Origin: Kribbella sindirgiensis
Lineage (GTDB): Bacteria; Actinomycetota; Actinomycetes; Propionibacteriales; Kribbellaceae
DNA length: 64,000 nucleotides
Reading direction: 5' to 3'
NCBI RefSeq assembly: GCF_004331435.1
Contig: NZ_SJKA01000006.1
Coordinates: 62,001 to 126,000 of the forward strand
Both the position numbers and the translations under genes were made by a program. This document shows positions 1 to 8,402 of this stretch, piece after piece. Each line of letters starts with the position of its first letter. Position 1 is the stretch's first letter. A model generated the notes under the pieces. The model ran no database searches and was not told the origin of the DNA. It worked only from the letters and a program-made list of their open reading frames with translations.

Positions 1-628
1 TCGTCAGGTCACCGCCCGTATTCCATCTTCTGCCCGCAATCGACGCGGGATCGTCCAGGACCCGCAGCTGCGCTGCGAGGAGGCGCCGCCCCGAAACGCG
101 CAGCAGCACAAGGGCGACCGGAGCGACGATGGCCAACCCCGCCCTGCCGAGGGTTTGCCACATCCGCGCCTCGCCGTCGCTCAGCGGGGGAGGCAGTGCC
201 GGATCCACCAACACGAGCCCGCGGACCCGTTCGGGTGCCTGGTCGGCGAACAGCAGTGCAATCATCCCGCCCGCGGACCAGCCGTGAACCACGACTCGAT
301 CGAGCTCGAGTGCCTCAGCGAAATCGAGCAGGAACAGCGCGTTGGCTTCGACGCCGGCCGCGCGCCGGTTCGGCAGCGCGGTGTGGCCGGCGATCGTGCC
401 GGGCAGGTCTACCGCGATCGCGTGTGCGCGTGGTCGCAGTTCCGCGAGTACATCCAGCCAGTTCGAGGCGCTGTTGGCCGGGTTGGGAACGAGCAGGTGA
501 ACCGGCGCTTCTGACGTCCGCGTCTGATCAGTTACCAGGTAGTGCACCTTCGTGCCGTGCACATCGACTGTCTCGCTGCGAATTCCGGACCAGCGAGCCG
601 CGCGCTCACCCCAGTCGGTGTACTGCAC
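1..628 (-). CDS. Alpha/beta hydrolase, 3'-truncated by window edge
   Basis: The reverse strand encodes an alpha/beta-hydrolase fold protein whose C-terminus lies beyond base 1. Visible are a lipase-type N-terminus (VHYLV, then LLVPNPANSAS), the segment AIAVDLPG, and the nucleophile elbow HGWSAGG, which places the catalytic Ser in G-x-S-x-G. A strand LVLVDPALP follows. The acid and the histidine of the triad are not visible or lie outside. I chose GTG at 626-628. A TAGCCT box ends 6 bases upstream, as in actinobacterial leaderless promoters, and no good ribosome site is present. The substrate cannot be inferred: the family includes esterases, haloperoxidase-like and dienelactone hydrolases. 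Confidence 0.75.
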   Translation of the reverse strand, partial: MQYTDWGERAARWSGIRSETVDVHGTKVHYLVTDQTRTSEAPVHLLVPNPANSASNWLDVLAELRPRAHAIAVDLPGTIAGHTALPNRRAAGVEANALFLLDFAEALELDRVVVHGWSAGGMIALLFADQAPERVRGLVLVDPALPPPLSDGEARMWQTLGRAGLAIVAPVALVLLRVSGRRLLAAQLRVLDDPASIAGRRWNTGGDLT

Positions 629-912
629 TACCCCAGGCTACGCCCGCCGAGAGGGGCTTGAGTCGAACTCGCCGCCGCTCTGCGCTCGACGACACCAACC
701 GCTTGTCCAACTCGTCGACTACCTACTGCTGGGTCTGACTCGGCATCCATCCGCGAACGCCGCGTGCCTGGTGGCGGCAGTGTCACAGTTGTTACCTCGA
801 AGCGAGCCGCGCGCATCCGCCTCGGACGAGCAGCGAGCACATCCTGTCTTCGGAGGCGTTCGTCTCCCTGCAGGACCCAAAAAGATACAGCTCCAGCCGA
901 TCCTGAGTGAGC

Positions 913-942
913 GGGCGGGATGTGCTTACGCGCATCCCGCCC
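913..942 (-). terminator. Hairpin terminator after the Asp23/sigma operon
   Basis: A perfect 10-bp inverted repeat (GGGCGGGATG at 913-922, CATCCCGCCC at 933-942) with a 10-base loop sits 26 bases past the stop of the Asp23 gene at 969. It fits an intrinsic terminator of the minus-strand operon, though there is no clear T run. The rest of 629-968 shows no convincing gene. Confidence 0.55.
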
Positions 943-968
943 ACTTGGTCTGATCGCAGTTGTGGGGA

Positions 969-1334
969 TCAGAGGTGGTGTGGTTCCAGATCGATCTCGA
1001 CGATGCGGACGCGGACGTGAGGAATCTCGCCGGTGGTTGCTTCGACAGCGGCGGTGATGGCGGTGTGTACATCGGCGCCGACGTCGGTCGCGTGGTGGTT
1101 CAAGGCCGAGACGACGCGGACGTCGATGCGGACGGAGCCTTCGGGATGCAGGTCGACATCGACGCCGGCGACGTCTACGACCGGCTTGCCGGTGCCGCGT
1201 TGCCAGGCCTGGGCTGCGATCTGTTTGACGAGCCCGACGAGCCCCGGCTGTAGGCGGATCACCCCCGGGACTGCGCGGGCTGCCGCGGCAGCGACCTCCG
1301 CAATCCGTTGCATCTCAGGCTCGGCCTGACTCAT
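969..1334 (-). CDS. Asp23/Gls24 family envelope stress protein
   Basis: This 121-residue protein belongs to the Asp23/Gls24 (alkaline shock) family. It has an N-terminal helix (IAEVAAAAARAVPGV), then alternating strands with the family-type segments VDVDLHPEGSVRIDVRVV and PHVRVRIVEIDLE. In Firmicutes Asp23 is a membrane-associated cell-envelope stress protein held by the anchor AmaP. The actinobacterial role is less defined. Its ATG overlaps the stop of the upstream anti-sigma-like gene (ATGA), so the two are translationally coupled, and it is the last gene of the sigma operon. Confidence 0.8.
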   Translation of the reverse strand: MSQAEPEMQRIAEVAAAAARAVPGVIRLQPGLVGLVKQIAAQAWQRGTGKPVVDVAGVDVDLHPEGSVRIDVRVVSALNHHATDVGADVHTAITAAVEATTGEIPHVRVRIVEIDLEPHHL

Positions 1335-1897
1335 TGCTGATCCGTCCAGACGTCGACGATCTCGAAATCGAGTTCAGCGACCTCGAAGCCGGCCTGGGCA
1401 CGAACCGCCGACACGACCCGTTCCCGGGCGAGCTCGAGCGCGGCGACCCGCCCGGAGCCGTACCTCAGCGCGACGGTCATCGACACCGTCAAGGTGTCGG
1501 GCTGGTCGGTCACCAGCTCGATTCGGCAGTGCCTGGCTCTGATCCCGGCGACTCCGTCGACCGCGTAGCGCAGTACTGCAGCCAGCGCCGAAACTGACAG
1601 GTCGACCTGCGCTGCGCCCGTCGGAAGCGCGAGCGTCCGGCCGAGACTCAAGTCCGCGCGGACCGCCGACATGACGCGGTCCAGCAGCCCGGCCGGAACC
1701 TCGGCCGGGTCGTCGATCAGGAACGCGGTGGCGTCGGCGAGTTGCCCGAGGCTGGCGCGCGCCGTCCGGCAGTGTGGGCAGTCCTTGAGATGCGCGGTCG
1801 TTCTACCGCTGTCGAGATCGTCCCAGACGTCTTCCACGGTGCGCCCGCAGGCTAGCGGGTGCAGGTCGGTCACCGGGTTGCCGGGTGTCATCTCCAT
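1331..1897 (-). CDS. Zinc-finger anti-sigma-like protein with Asp23-like C-terminal domain
   Basis: This is a 188-residue protein of two parts. Residues about 10-55 carry a zinc-finger pattern seen in anti-sigma factors (HPLAC, then HLKDCPHC, i.e. H-x3-C-x2-C). The C-terminal half (about 100-188) has strand-rich segments such as LTVSMTVALRYG and FEVAELDFEIVDVW that resemble Asp23 domains rather than a membrane anchor. There is no transmembrane segment. It overlaps the end of the ECF sigma gene. GGAGGT lies 9 bases before ATG 1895-1897, which favours this start over the ATG six bases further in. I infer that it restrains the sigma factor and couples it to the Asp23 proteins. Confidence 0.7.
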   Translation of the reverse strand: MEMTPGNPVTDLHPLACGRTVEDVWDDLDSGRTTAHLKDCPHCRTARASLGQLADATAFLIDDPAEVPAGLLDRVMSAVRADLSLGRTLALPTGAAQVDLSVSALAAVLRYAVDGVAGIRARHCRIELVTDQPDTLTVSMTVALRYGSGRVAALELARERVVSAVRAQAGFEVAELDFEIVDVWTDQQ

Positions 1898-2445
1898 GGC
1901 TTCATCACCTCCGCGAGCTCGGCGCGGGCTCTGGCTATTCGTCCTCGTACCGCGGTGGGCGTCGTACCGACCAACTCGGCGATCTCGTGGTACGAGCGGC
2001 CGTGAACCTCGCGCAGCAGCCAGCAGGCTCGTTGCTGCGGTGGGAGCTGTCGCAGTGCCTCGGACAACGCGCTCATCGCAGCGCTGGTGCCTGCCGTCCG
2101 CGCCGGGTCGCCGTCGGCCGCCGGATGATCCTCATCCAGGTCGACGGTGGGCCGGCGCCGCTGGAGAACGGTAAGGCACTTGTTCGTCGCGGTTCGGTAG
2201 AGCCAGCCGCCGAACGCTGCGTCGTTCTGGATCTCAGGCAATCGGCGCCACGCCGTGACGAACGTTTCCTGGGCGATGTCTTCGGCCTCGCCGCTGGCGC
2301 CGTTGAGCATCCGCAGACAGAGCGTGTAGATGCGCCGCTGGTAGCGCCGTACCAGCAGCTCGAAGGACGCCGGGTCGCGGTCGCGCGCCCGGGCGACCAG
2401 CGTTGCCTCGTCGAGTTCCACCAGCGCCGTGGTGCCGCCGCTCAT
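1888..2445 (-). CDS. ECF (sigma-70 family) RNA polymerase sigma factor
   Basis: This is a 185-residue extracytoplasmic-function sigma factor. Region 2 contains the segments FELLVRRYQRRIYTLCLRML and EAEDIAQETFVTAWRRL. The region 4 helix-turn-helix reads LPPQQRACWLLREVHGRSY, then HEIAELVGTTPTAVRGRIAR. I place the start at ATG 2443-2445, where AGGAG lies 7 bases upstream; a longer in-frame extension to 2613 lacks such a site and would run through the divergent promoter. It is followed immediately by the anti-sigma-like and Asp23 genes, and probably directs transcription of both Asp23 operons in response to envelope stress. Confidence 0.88.
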   Translation of the reverse strand: MSGGTTALVELDEATLVARARDRDPASFELLVRRYQRRIYTLCLRMLNGASGEAEDIAQETFVTAWRRLPEIQNDAAFGGWLYRTATNKCLTVLQRRRPTVDLDEDHPAADGDPARTAGTSAAMSALSEALRQLPPQQRACWLLREVHGRSYHEIAELVGTTPTAVRGRIARARAELAEVMKPWR

Positions 2446-2641
2446 CGCGACTCCTGGTGCTTCATGATGTGAGGACGACACGGAGTGCGCAGACGTCACG
2501 CTGATCTCCCGGATCGAGTACGTGAGGTATGTCACGGTTGGCTGGTACGGAAGACCTGCTGCAGGTCGCGTGACGATTTCGGTCGTGCTGTTGTCCAACC
2601 GGCGTACGGGCACAACCCGCTGACGAGAAAGGCATCAGGCG
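2446..2641. promoter_or_regulatory. Divergent promoter region between sigma operon and Asp23 operon
   Basis: About 195 bases separate two divergent stress operons. No gene is visible. This is the natural place for a shared, probably sigma-autoregulated, promoter. I could not assign a -35/-10 pair with confidence. Confidence 0.45.
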
Positions 2642-3136
2642 ATGACCGATACTGTGACGACCAAGACCGACGGCCGGACCGCTGCCAAGCGTGGCTCCGG
2701 TCATGTCGTTGCCGACAGCACCGGATCGACCGAGCTGACCGGCGGCAGGACGACCATCGCCGACGTGGTGGTGTCGAAGATCGCCGGTATCGCGACCCGG
2801 GAGATCGAGGGCGTGCACGCGCTCGGTGGCGGCGCGGCCCGGGCGGTCGGCATGCTCCGGGATCGGATCCCCGGCTCGCGGACGAACCTGTCGCAGGGCG
2901 TTTCGGTGGAGGTCGGGGAGAAGCAGGCGGCGGTCGACATCGAGCTGGTCGCGGAGTACGGCGTGAGCATCGCCGACCTGGCCGTCGCGATCCGCGGGAA
3001 CGTGATCTCGGCGGTCGAACGGATGACCGGCCTGGAGGTCACCGAGGTCAACATCGCCGTCAGCGACGTGCACCTCGAGGGCGACGACGAGGACGACGAC
3101 ACCGACGAGGCCCCGGCTGAACGCCGGGTGCACTGA
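2642..3136 (+). CDS. Asp23/Gls24 family envelope stress protein
   Basis: This 164-residue Asp23 protein has the full family core: the entry strand and helix TTIADVVVSKIAGIATREIE, the turn GVHALGG, strands QAAVDIELVAEYG and ISAVERMTGL, and the exit strand EVTEVNIAVSDVHLE. The C-terminal tail is very acidic (EGDDEDDDTDE). The N-terminal 40 residues are basic and low-complexity. It is the first gene of the plus-strand operon, divergent from the ECF sigma factor, and is followed closely by a small hydrophobic protein, as in Asp23-AmaP-type clusters. Confidence 0.88.
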   Translation: MTDTVTTKTDGRTAAKRGSGHVVADSTGSTELTGGRTTIADVVVSKIAGIATREIEGVHALGGGAARAVGMLRDRIPGSRTNLSQGVSVEVGEKQAAVDIELVAEYGVSIADLAVAIRGNVISAVERMTGLEVTEVNIAVSDVHLEGDDEDDDTDEAPAERRVH

Positions 3137-3165
3137 CAGATCTCCACGAGAGCAGAGGGAACCAC

Positions 3166-3348
3166 GTGACTACATCGACGATTGGGCTGTTCGCCGGTCT
3201 GCTGATCGCGATCGCCGCTGCGGCCGGTGGGTTCGCCGGCTTCCTGCTCGCTCTCGTGCTGGGCGCGGTCGGTTTCGTGGTCGGCCGGTTCCTGTCGGAC
3301 GGGACGAAGGGTCTGGACGACCTGATCTCGCGCCGTGGTCGTGGCTGA
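3166..3348 (+). CDS. Small two-segment membrane protein of the Asp23 cluster
   Basis: This 60-residue protein has two hydrophobic stretches (about residues 5-22 and 23-43, GFLLALVLGAVGFVVG) and a basic C-terminus (ISRRGRG). It resembles the small DUF2273-like membrane proteins found beside Asp23 genes, which are thought to help anchor Asp23 at the membrane. Translation starts at GTG 3166 with AGAGGGA upstream. It overlaps the next reading frame by 14 bases. Confidence 0.7.
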   Translation: MTTSTIGLFAGLLIAIAAAAGGFAGFLLALVLGAVGFVVGRFLSDGTKGLDDLISRRGRG

Positions 3349-4285
3349 CGACGGCGGCGCCGGCGTACCGACTGCCGCCCCGGCGGTTTCGACGCCTGCG
3401 CCCGGGCCGTCCTCGGTCGTTCACGGGGGCGATCGAGGACGGCTCGAGATCGCCCAGCGGGCGGTGGAGCGGATCGCCGAGATCACGGCGCGCAACCATG
3501 GTGCGGTGGTACGGCGGGACGCCGTGCTGGGGCGCGGCCTGCCGAAAGCCCGGGCGGTGATCGCGGGGCAGCGTGTCCGGATCGAGGTACAGGTCGCCGC
3601 GGCCTTCGGAGTCCCGTTGAACGAAGTCGCGGCCGAGGTACGACGAAACGTCGCGGCCGACGTCGAACGATTCACAGGTCTCGGCGTTGACCGCGTTGAC
3701 GTGGACCTGTCCGCAGTGGAGTCCCTCGACCGATCGCCAGGGCAGGCCGTGGACACCCCTCCGTCGGCAGCGAAGGCTCCGGCTGCGGCACCGGCGGTTG
3801 CGTACGTCGGAGTTGTGGTGGCGCTGGCTCTGATCGGACTCGGCGCGGTCGGTACAGCCGAGATGTTGCGTTCGGTGGGGCTGCTGGACGGCGAGGTGAT
3901 TCCGGGAAGCTGGTTCGGGCGCAGCGTCGTACTCCGACCGGAGAGCTGGATGCGACCTGTCGGCATCGCGACCGTAGCCATCGGTCTGATGCTGCTCGCC
4001 CTCGCCGTCAAACCACGGCGACGCACGCATCTGGCGGTGCAAGGCCCCGACACGATCGTCTGGCTCCGGACCGCGGACACCGCACGGCTCGCAGCCGACG
4101 GCGCCGGCCGGGTGGATTCCGTCACGGCGACGTCCGTCGTCGCGAAGAGGAAGCGGCTCCGCGCCAGGGTCACGACCTTCGGTGACCCGGACCGGGTAAC
4201 CGACGATGTCAGCGCAGCGATCGACGGGCGGCTTGCCGGCATCGATCCACGTCCACGCGTTCGGATCGATCTCCGGGAGGACTGA
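3335..4285 (+). CDS. Asp23-domain membrane protein
   Basis: This 316-residue protein has an Asp23-like domain at about residues 30-125 (RLEIAQRAVERIAEITAR, QRVRIEVQVAAAFG, VERFTGLGVDRVDVDLSAV). Two predicted transmembrane segments follow, at about 153-175 and 210-228 (IATVAIGLMLLALAVKP), and then a soluble C-terminal domain. It combines an Asp23 domain with its own membrane anchor. The start is uncertain between GTG 3335 and GTG 3341, neither with a strong ribosome site, and both overlap the preceding gene. The following gene starts one base after its stop. Confidence 0.7.
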   Translation: MVVADDGGAGVPTAAPAVSTPAPGPSSVVHGGDRGRLEIAQRAVERIAEITARNHGAVVRRDAVLGRGLPKARAVIAGQRVRIEVQVAAAFGVPLNEVAAEVRRNVAADVERFTGLGVDRVDVDLSAVESLDRSPGQAVDTPPSAAKAPAAAPAVAYVGVVVALALIGLGAVGTAEMLRSVGLLDGEVIPGSWFGRSVVLRPESWMRPVGIATVAIGLMLLALAVKPRRRTHLAVQGPDTIVWLRTADTARLAADGAGRVDSVTATSVVAKRKRLRARVTTFGDPDRVTDDVSAAIDGRLAGIDPRPRVRIDLRED

Positions 4286-4286
4286 G

Positions 4287-4862
4287 ATGAGACGTGGAGT
4301 CATCGCCGTGGACCGGACGGTCGGCGTCGTAGTCGCTCTCGTACTGATCGCGGCCGGGGCGCTGGCGGTCAGCTGGTGGTACGACGTACTGCCCGGCGCA
4401 CCCGACAGGATCAGTCTGTCCGGCCCAGCCGACCACACACGGACCGGTTGGTGGCCGTGGGCAACTGGCACCGGCGGCGTGTTGCTGGCCCTCCTCGGGC
4501 TGTGGTGGCTGCTGCGGCATCTGCCGCGACGCATCAGCGGTCGCTTCACCCTCACGGACACCGATCCGAACGGTCGCCTGGTCGCCGATGCTCACGCGGC
4601 CGTCGCGGCTGCCGCACGGGACCTGACGAGCCATCCGGAAATCCGGGACAGCTCGGGGCGGGTTGTCGCAGACCGCGGCGAGCTGGTCGCGGAGCTCCAG
4701 TGCACCATCGAGCCGAGCGCCGACCTGGACGCGGTCCACCCGCTCGTCACCCAGTCCGCGTCGGACCTCGCCGCGGTTCTCGGCCTACCGCAACTCCGCC
4801 ACCGAATCGTGCTCCACGTGGCCCGTACCGACAAGACAGCGACCCAACAGCGCGTGCTCTGA
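4287..4862 (+). CDS. AmaP-like membrane anchor protein of the Asp23 cluster
   Basis: This 191-residue membrane protein has transmembrane segments at about residues 10-33 (VVVALVLIAAGALAVSWW) and 60-85 (GGVLLALLGLWWLLRHL), joined by a short loop and followed by a cytosolic alpha/beta domain. The layout (two helices near the N-terminus, then a soluble domain) matches alkaline-shock membrane anchor (AmaP-like) or DUF6286-type proteins. I chose ATG 4287, preceded by GGGAGG and one base after the upstream stop. It closes the plus-strand Asp23 operon, facing the DUF2207 gene. Confidence 0.65.
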   Translation: MRRGVIAVDRTVGVVVALVLIAAGALAVSWWYDVLPGAPDRISLSGPADHTRTGWWPWATGTGGVLLALLGLWWLLRHLPRRISGRFTLTDTDPNGRLVADAHAAVAAAARDLTSHPEIRDSSGRVVADRGELVAELQCTIEPSADLDAVHPLVTQSASDLAAVLGLPQLRHRIVLHVARTDKTATQQRVL

Positions 4863-5044
4863 GACTGCCGAGCGAAGAACGCCGTGCGGCGGCACACCGA
4901 CTACGAGGGTGATCGCCTGACGCCGGAGGGCATCGCGGACGCCTTCGTCTCGACCGGTGCTGCTCGGTGCTCGAGGCCGCCATCCTGGCACCGCCCCTGA
5001 TGACGATCCGCGGCTGGAGTACCAGAACGTGCGTGGAGTCCTGT
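4863..5044. other. Convergent intergenic region
   Basis: There are 182 bases between two convergent genes. Short open stretches in two frames (TDYEGDRLTPEG and VLEAAILAPPL) look protein-like but are not in one frame and have no start, so this may be a decayed gene end. I cannot identify it. Confidence 0.25.
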
Positions 5045-6769
5045 TCACCAGGAGCCGCCGCCTCCGCCGCCGGAGCCGCCGCCGACGCCGCTGCTGGAGC
5101 TTCCGCTGTAGCTGCTGGAGGATGACCCGCTGGAGCTGCCGGAGGCTGATCTGGCGCTGTCGGTGGCCATCGGCAGGTATAGGCCCAACTTCCAGCGGTC
5201 ATGGTGATACTGGGCCGAACCGCCCTGCTTCGTGGCCCGTTCGGCTTCGATGGTCCAGGCGGTGGTCTCGCCGAGTCCGGCCGCCCACGCGGTGAGCAGG
5301 TCCTCGTCGCGGCCGTCCCACCCCTCAAGGCCGGCAAGATAGAGGCGGTACGCCTCGGCCTGGCACCACAGCTCCGAGCCACGCGCCGTACGGGCCCGCA
5401 GCTCCCAGGACCGCAGTACTGCCGCGAGACCGCCACCAGCCAGTGCCGCGCCGACGGCGGTGGGCGTGCGCCAGGCCGTGCCCGTCTCCAGCGTGCCGTC
5501 GGCCGTGAAGATCAAGAGGATCACACCGGCGACACCGGCCAGCACACCGGCGATCAGGGCCACGCGGCGCGCTCGCTCCGCACCTGGCACCCACAGCTTC
5601 ATCTCATCGGACAGCCGCCAATCGTTCAGTCCACTCTTCAACTCGCGCCAGGCCTCGGCGAAATTCTTGTTGTACTTGCGCAGCGAGACGTCCGGATTCC
5701 TGGCGAACAGGGTGCCGACGACTCGCTCGGTCAGTTCGTCGGCGTTGCCGGGCTCCTCGAGGGCTTTGCGCAGTACTGGTCGGGTCGCCCCGGTGATGCG
5801 CAGGTGGCCGTCCAGTGCGGCGCCGAGCAGCCACGCGACCAGATGGTTCTTGCGCACCTGTCCGGTCAGGAGGATGCCGCCTTGGGCCGGGCCGAGCTCG
5901 GCCGGGGGGACGGGGGAGGGCCGAACAGTCCGGGCCAGCTTGCCCAGGTCCATCCGGCGGCCGCCCTGGACACGCTGACGTCCCGCCAGCCGGAGGAGTT
6001 CTGCGATCACCAGCGCGGCCAGGAGAGCGATCCCCGTGATCCACAACCAGCCCTGTACCAGGTGCCCGTCAGGCTCGGCGGGCGCCGGTCCAGTCGGTGG
6101 CACAGGCAGTGTGGCACCGCCACCACTGGCCTCCGTGAATGTGCCGTACACGGTCAAGCCCTGTCCCTTGTCCAGGCCACCGTGGCCGGCATCCAACTGT
6201 CCCGGCCGGGGTTGTTGCATCGTCGCGCACGGATCTCCCGAACCGTACGAACCGGCGTTGCACAGCACCGACCGCAGCGCGTACGGCGTGGCGACGTGCA
6301 CCTCCACCCGCCTGATCGGCACCTCCCACTCGGTACCTACGGCGTCCCAGGCCAGCCGCTCAAACTTTCCCAACGTCTGCAGGGTGTACTCGATCCGGTA
6401 CCGGTGTGTGCCTGTCACGGTCGACGCCGGGTCGCCGATCACCATCTTGGTGACGAGGGACCCGTTGAGCCGGAACGGGACCTTCGCACCGTCCATCGTG
6501 ATCGAGACGTCCCGCAGATCGCCGCGCTTGTCCAGTGGCACGGTCCGGTAGATCCCGTGCTTGTCCTTGCCGGCGAAGTCGTAGTCGATGACCTCGGTGA
6601 TCCGCGCGCTTCCGTCCGGGCGCACCTCGGCCCCGACCCACATCCGCGCGACCTGCTCTCCTGTCTGTGCGAAGAGCCCGACAAGCAGCCCGACCAGGCC
6701 GATCAGCAGGACACCCGCGACCAGCCAGAGGGCGTCCTTCTTCCTGCGCCTCGCGATCGAACCCGCCAT
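5045..6769 (-). CDS. DUF2207-family membrane protein
   Basis: This 574-residue membrane protein has an N-terminal helix (about 10-32), an extracytoplasmic DUF2207 domain (VRPDGSARITEVIDYDF, KHGIYRTVPL), a second helix at about 235-257, and further hydrophobic pairs around 395-450. The C-terminus is a Ser/Gly-rich tail ending GGGSGGGGGGSW, typical of this family. Function is unknown; members are common in Actinobacteria and are thought to sit at the envelope. ATG 6767-6769 is preferred because GAAAGGACG lies just upstream. Confidence 0.8.
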   Translation of the reverse strand: MAGSIARRRKKDALWLVAGVLLIGLVGLLVGLFAQTGEQVARMWVGAEVRPDGSARITEVIDYDFAGKDKHGIYRTVPLDKRGDLRDVSITMDGAKVPFRLNGSLVTKMVIGDPASTVTGTHRYRIEYTLQTLGKFERLAWDAVGTEWEVPIRRVEVHVATPYALRSVLCNAGSYGSGDPCATMQQPRPGQLDAGHGGLDKGQGLTVYGTFTEASGGGATLPVPPTGPAPAEPDGHLVQGWLWITGIALLAALVIAELLRLAGRQRVQGGRRMDLGKLARTVRPSPVPPAELGPAQGGILLTGQVRKNHLVAWLLGAALDGHLRITGATRPVLRKALEEPGNADELTERVVGTLFARNPDVSLRKYNKNFAEAWRELKSGLNDWRLSDEMKLWVPGAERARRVALIAGVLAGVAGVILLIFTADGTLETGTAWRTPTAVGAALAGGGLAAVLRSWELRARTARGSELWCQAEAYRLYLAGLEGWDGRDEDLLTAWAAGLGETTAWTIEAERATKQGGSAQYHHDRWKLGLYLPMATDSARSASGSSSGSSSSSYSGSSSSGVGGGSGGGGGGSW

Positions 6770-6785
6770 CGTCGTACGTCCTTTC

Positions 6786-7157
6786 GTGACCCCCCGGTGG
6801 CACGGACGGTCCACCATCCTTCCAGTCCCAGGGGCCCATCACCCCAGCAGCCTGGTCGCTTTCACGGTTCTGTTCGGCGGTTCCGTCGTCGCCGGACCGG
6901 CCTCGGCAGCTACCGCCTCCTGCCGGCAGAACATCTACGGCCTGGGCGGCACCGGCTCCTGTGTGAAGGCGATCCAGAGCCTGGCCAACGTGTTGTCCAT
7001 CAGCAACTCCGCCCGCGCCGCGAACCATCCGAACACGAAGATCGACGGCTGGGTCGGCGCCCAGACCTGGACGATCCTCTGCTACTACGGCGCGTTCTGG
7101 GGCCACGACACCAAGGCCAGGGACGCCTACCGCTGGGCCAAGTCCTACGCCTGCTGA
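6786..7157 (+). pseudogene. Small secreted peptidoglycan-binding-like protein, probably 5'-truncated
   Basis: The frame encodes a hydrophobic stretch with a signal-peptidase-like site (SVVAGPASAATA), then a small Cys-rich domain with the repeat-like motif IDGWVGAQTWTIL, as in peptidoglycan-binding_1 proteins (usually D-G-x-x-G-x-x-T). It ends WAKSYAC. The only plausible starts (GTG 6786, no ribosome site) lie 16 bases from the divergent start of the DUF2207 gene, leaving no room for a promoter. I therefore suspect the true 5' end was lost. Its last 69 bases recur inverted at 17138-17206. Confidence 0.5.
7084..7152 (+). repeat. 69-bp inverted duplication, copy 1
   Basis: These bases are identical to the reverse complement of 17138-17206. 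They encode the C-terminal YGAFWGHDTKARDAYRWAKS of the small secreted protein. Copy 2 has no matching upstream gene. Confidence 0.9.
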
Positions 7158-7832
7158 CTAAGCCGCATACCGCTCGCCCCCCGGTGGGTCGATCGCCTTG
7201 GTGGTCGGCTCGTGGCCCGTCAGTACGACTCCGCGTCGATTGTGGTGCGGATGCGGTTCAGCGAACGAGAGCGGCTGGTGGCGGAGCACTCGGACGTGTG
7301 TCTGACTGATCAGGCGGCGCCTAAAGTTGCTATAGACAACCAATTGTCCAGTGGTGCTGCCGCGAACTCGACGAGGTCCGGCACGGTGGTACCCGTATTC
7401 CGGCCCGCATCCGCTCCGCTCGCATCCCACGACAGTAGGAGCCGCACCCAGTTGCCGCCAGCCACTACCACCGACCGGGGACTCCCATGCACTACCCCCG
7501 AACCCGCTGAATTCCACCTGGCGGCCGTAGTCGTCACCCTCGTCGACAGGCGGCCGTTACCGGGCGAATCGAGTGGTGCAGTCACTGATCGCCGGCAGCG
7601 GCGAGTCGTTGCGAGCGACGGACTTTGCCTGAAGCTGCGAGCGCTGCATCACAACGGCAGCCACACCGGTCGAGCTGACTCAATGCGCTGGTTCGCCGAA
7701 GAGTACGTGCCGCGAGCCGGGTGAGGCCGTGCGTGACATGACGTCCGCGTCGGTTTGAGCTGACCAGACCGCTGGCCCCGCGAGCCATTAGGATCTGGCG
7801 GGCTCGCGCAGTCGACTTACGGGGGAGCTTTG
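7158..7832. other. Non-coding stretch with operator-like palindromes
   Basis: No gene is convincing in these 675 bases. At 7326-7340 there is a near-palindrome (GTTGCTATAGACAAC), overlapping a second palindrome GACAA-N4-TTGTC at 7335-7348. Both look like repressor sites (MarR or GntR type) without their genes. Bases 7504-7528 match the attachment-site scar at 57978-58002. Confidence 0.4.
7504..7528 (-). repeat. 25-bp remnant of tRNA-derived attachment site
   Basis: Identical to 57978-58002 within the right-hand attachment repeat. It is preceded by GGACTC as in the full copy, but with 9 intervening bases of unrelated sequence. It covers part of the tRNA 3' half plus the element side. Confidence 0.55.
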
Positions 7833-8402
7833 ATGTTTGCGAGACAGCACGTTCGGCGCGTCCTGCACTTGGCCGCGGCTACCGCGATGCTGGCGGTGCT
7901 GGTTCCGGGGCCGGGTACGACGGCCGTGGCCCGGGTGGCGCCCGAGTCCAGGGAGGCTGTGCAGGCTGTGCAGGCTGCCGAGGCGTACGAGGCCTGCGGG
8001 CCGGAGCGCGTCGAGTCGGACGGTACGGTCCGCGCGTTCTGCGGTCAGACCGTCGGAGACCTCGGTCGGACCGGCTGGTACTACCCGGACGAGGACCGTT
8101 ACGAGTGGGCGGGCTGGTGGCGGGCGACCGTCCGTAACTGCAAGCTCGACGGGAAGTACCTGGGTACCGACGGCGTCGGCCGGATGTTCATCGGCTATCC
8201 GCATTTCCGCCGGCCGACCGACGGCACCGTGTACGTGCCCGGCACGCAGTACTGGGAGTGGAACGGCCGCATCTACGCCCGGCTGGCCTACTACAGCTAC
8301 GCCGATCATCGGGTGCACCCGACCGAGAAGCAGTTCACTGACCGCCGGCCCAGGGAGTATCCGCCGCACGGCAAACCGGCCAAGCGCTGCTTCCCGTCCT
8401 AG
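7833..8402 (+). CDS. Secreted protein of unknown function
   Basis: This 189-residue protein has a signal peptide (basic MFARQHVRR, hydrophobic core to LVPGPG). The mature part has paired cysteines (EACGPER, AFCGQT, VRNCKL, KRCFPS) and many aromatic residues (GTQYWEWNGRIYAR), suggesting a compact disulfide-bonded extracellular domain. No family is recognised. ATG 7833 has GGGGGAG 5 bases upstream. Its stop overlaps the stop of the convergent STAND gene within CTAG. Confidence 0.7.
   Translation: MFARQHVRRVLHLAAATAMLAVLVPGPGTTAVARVAPESREAVQAVQAAEAYEACGPERVESDGTVRAFCGQTVGDLGRTGWYYPDEDRYEWAGWWRATVRNCKLDGKYLGTDGVGRMFIGYPHFRRPTDGTVYVPGTQYWEWNGRIYARLAYYSYADHRVHPTEKQFTDRRPREYPPHGKPAKRCFPS

Noticed and set aside
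3170..4561. A 463-codon minus-strand frame under the Asp23 operon
   Set aside because: Overlaps two recognised plus-strand genes completely and is Arg/Pro-rich.
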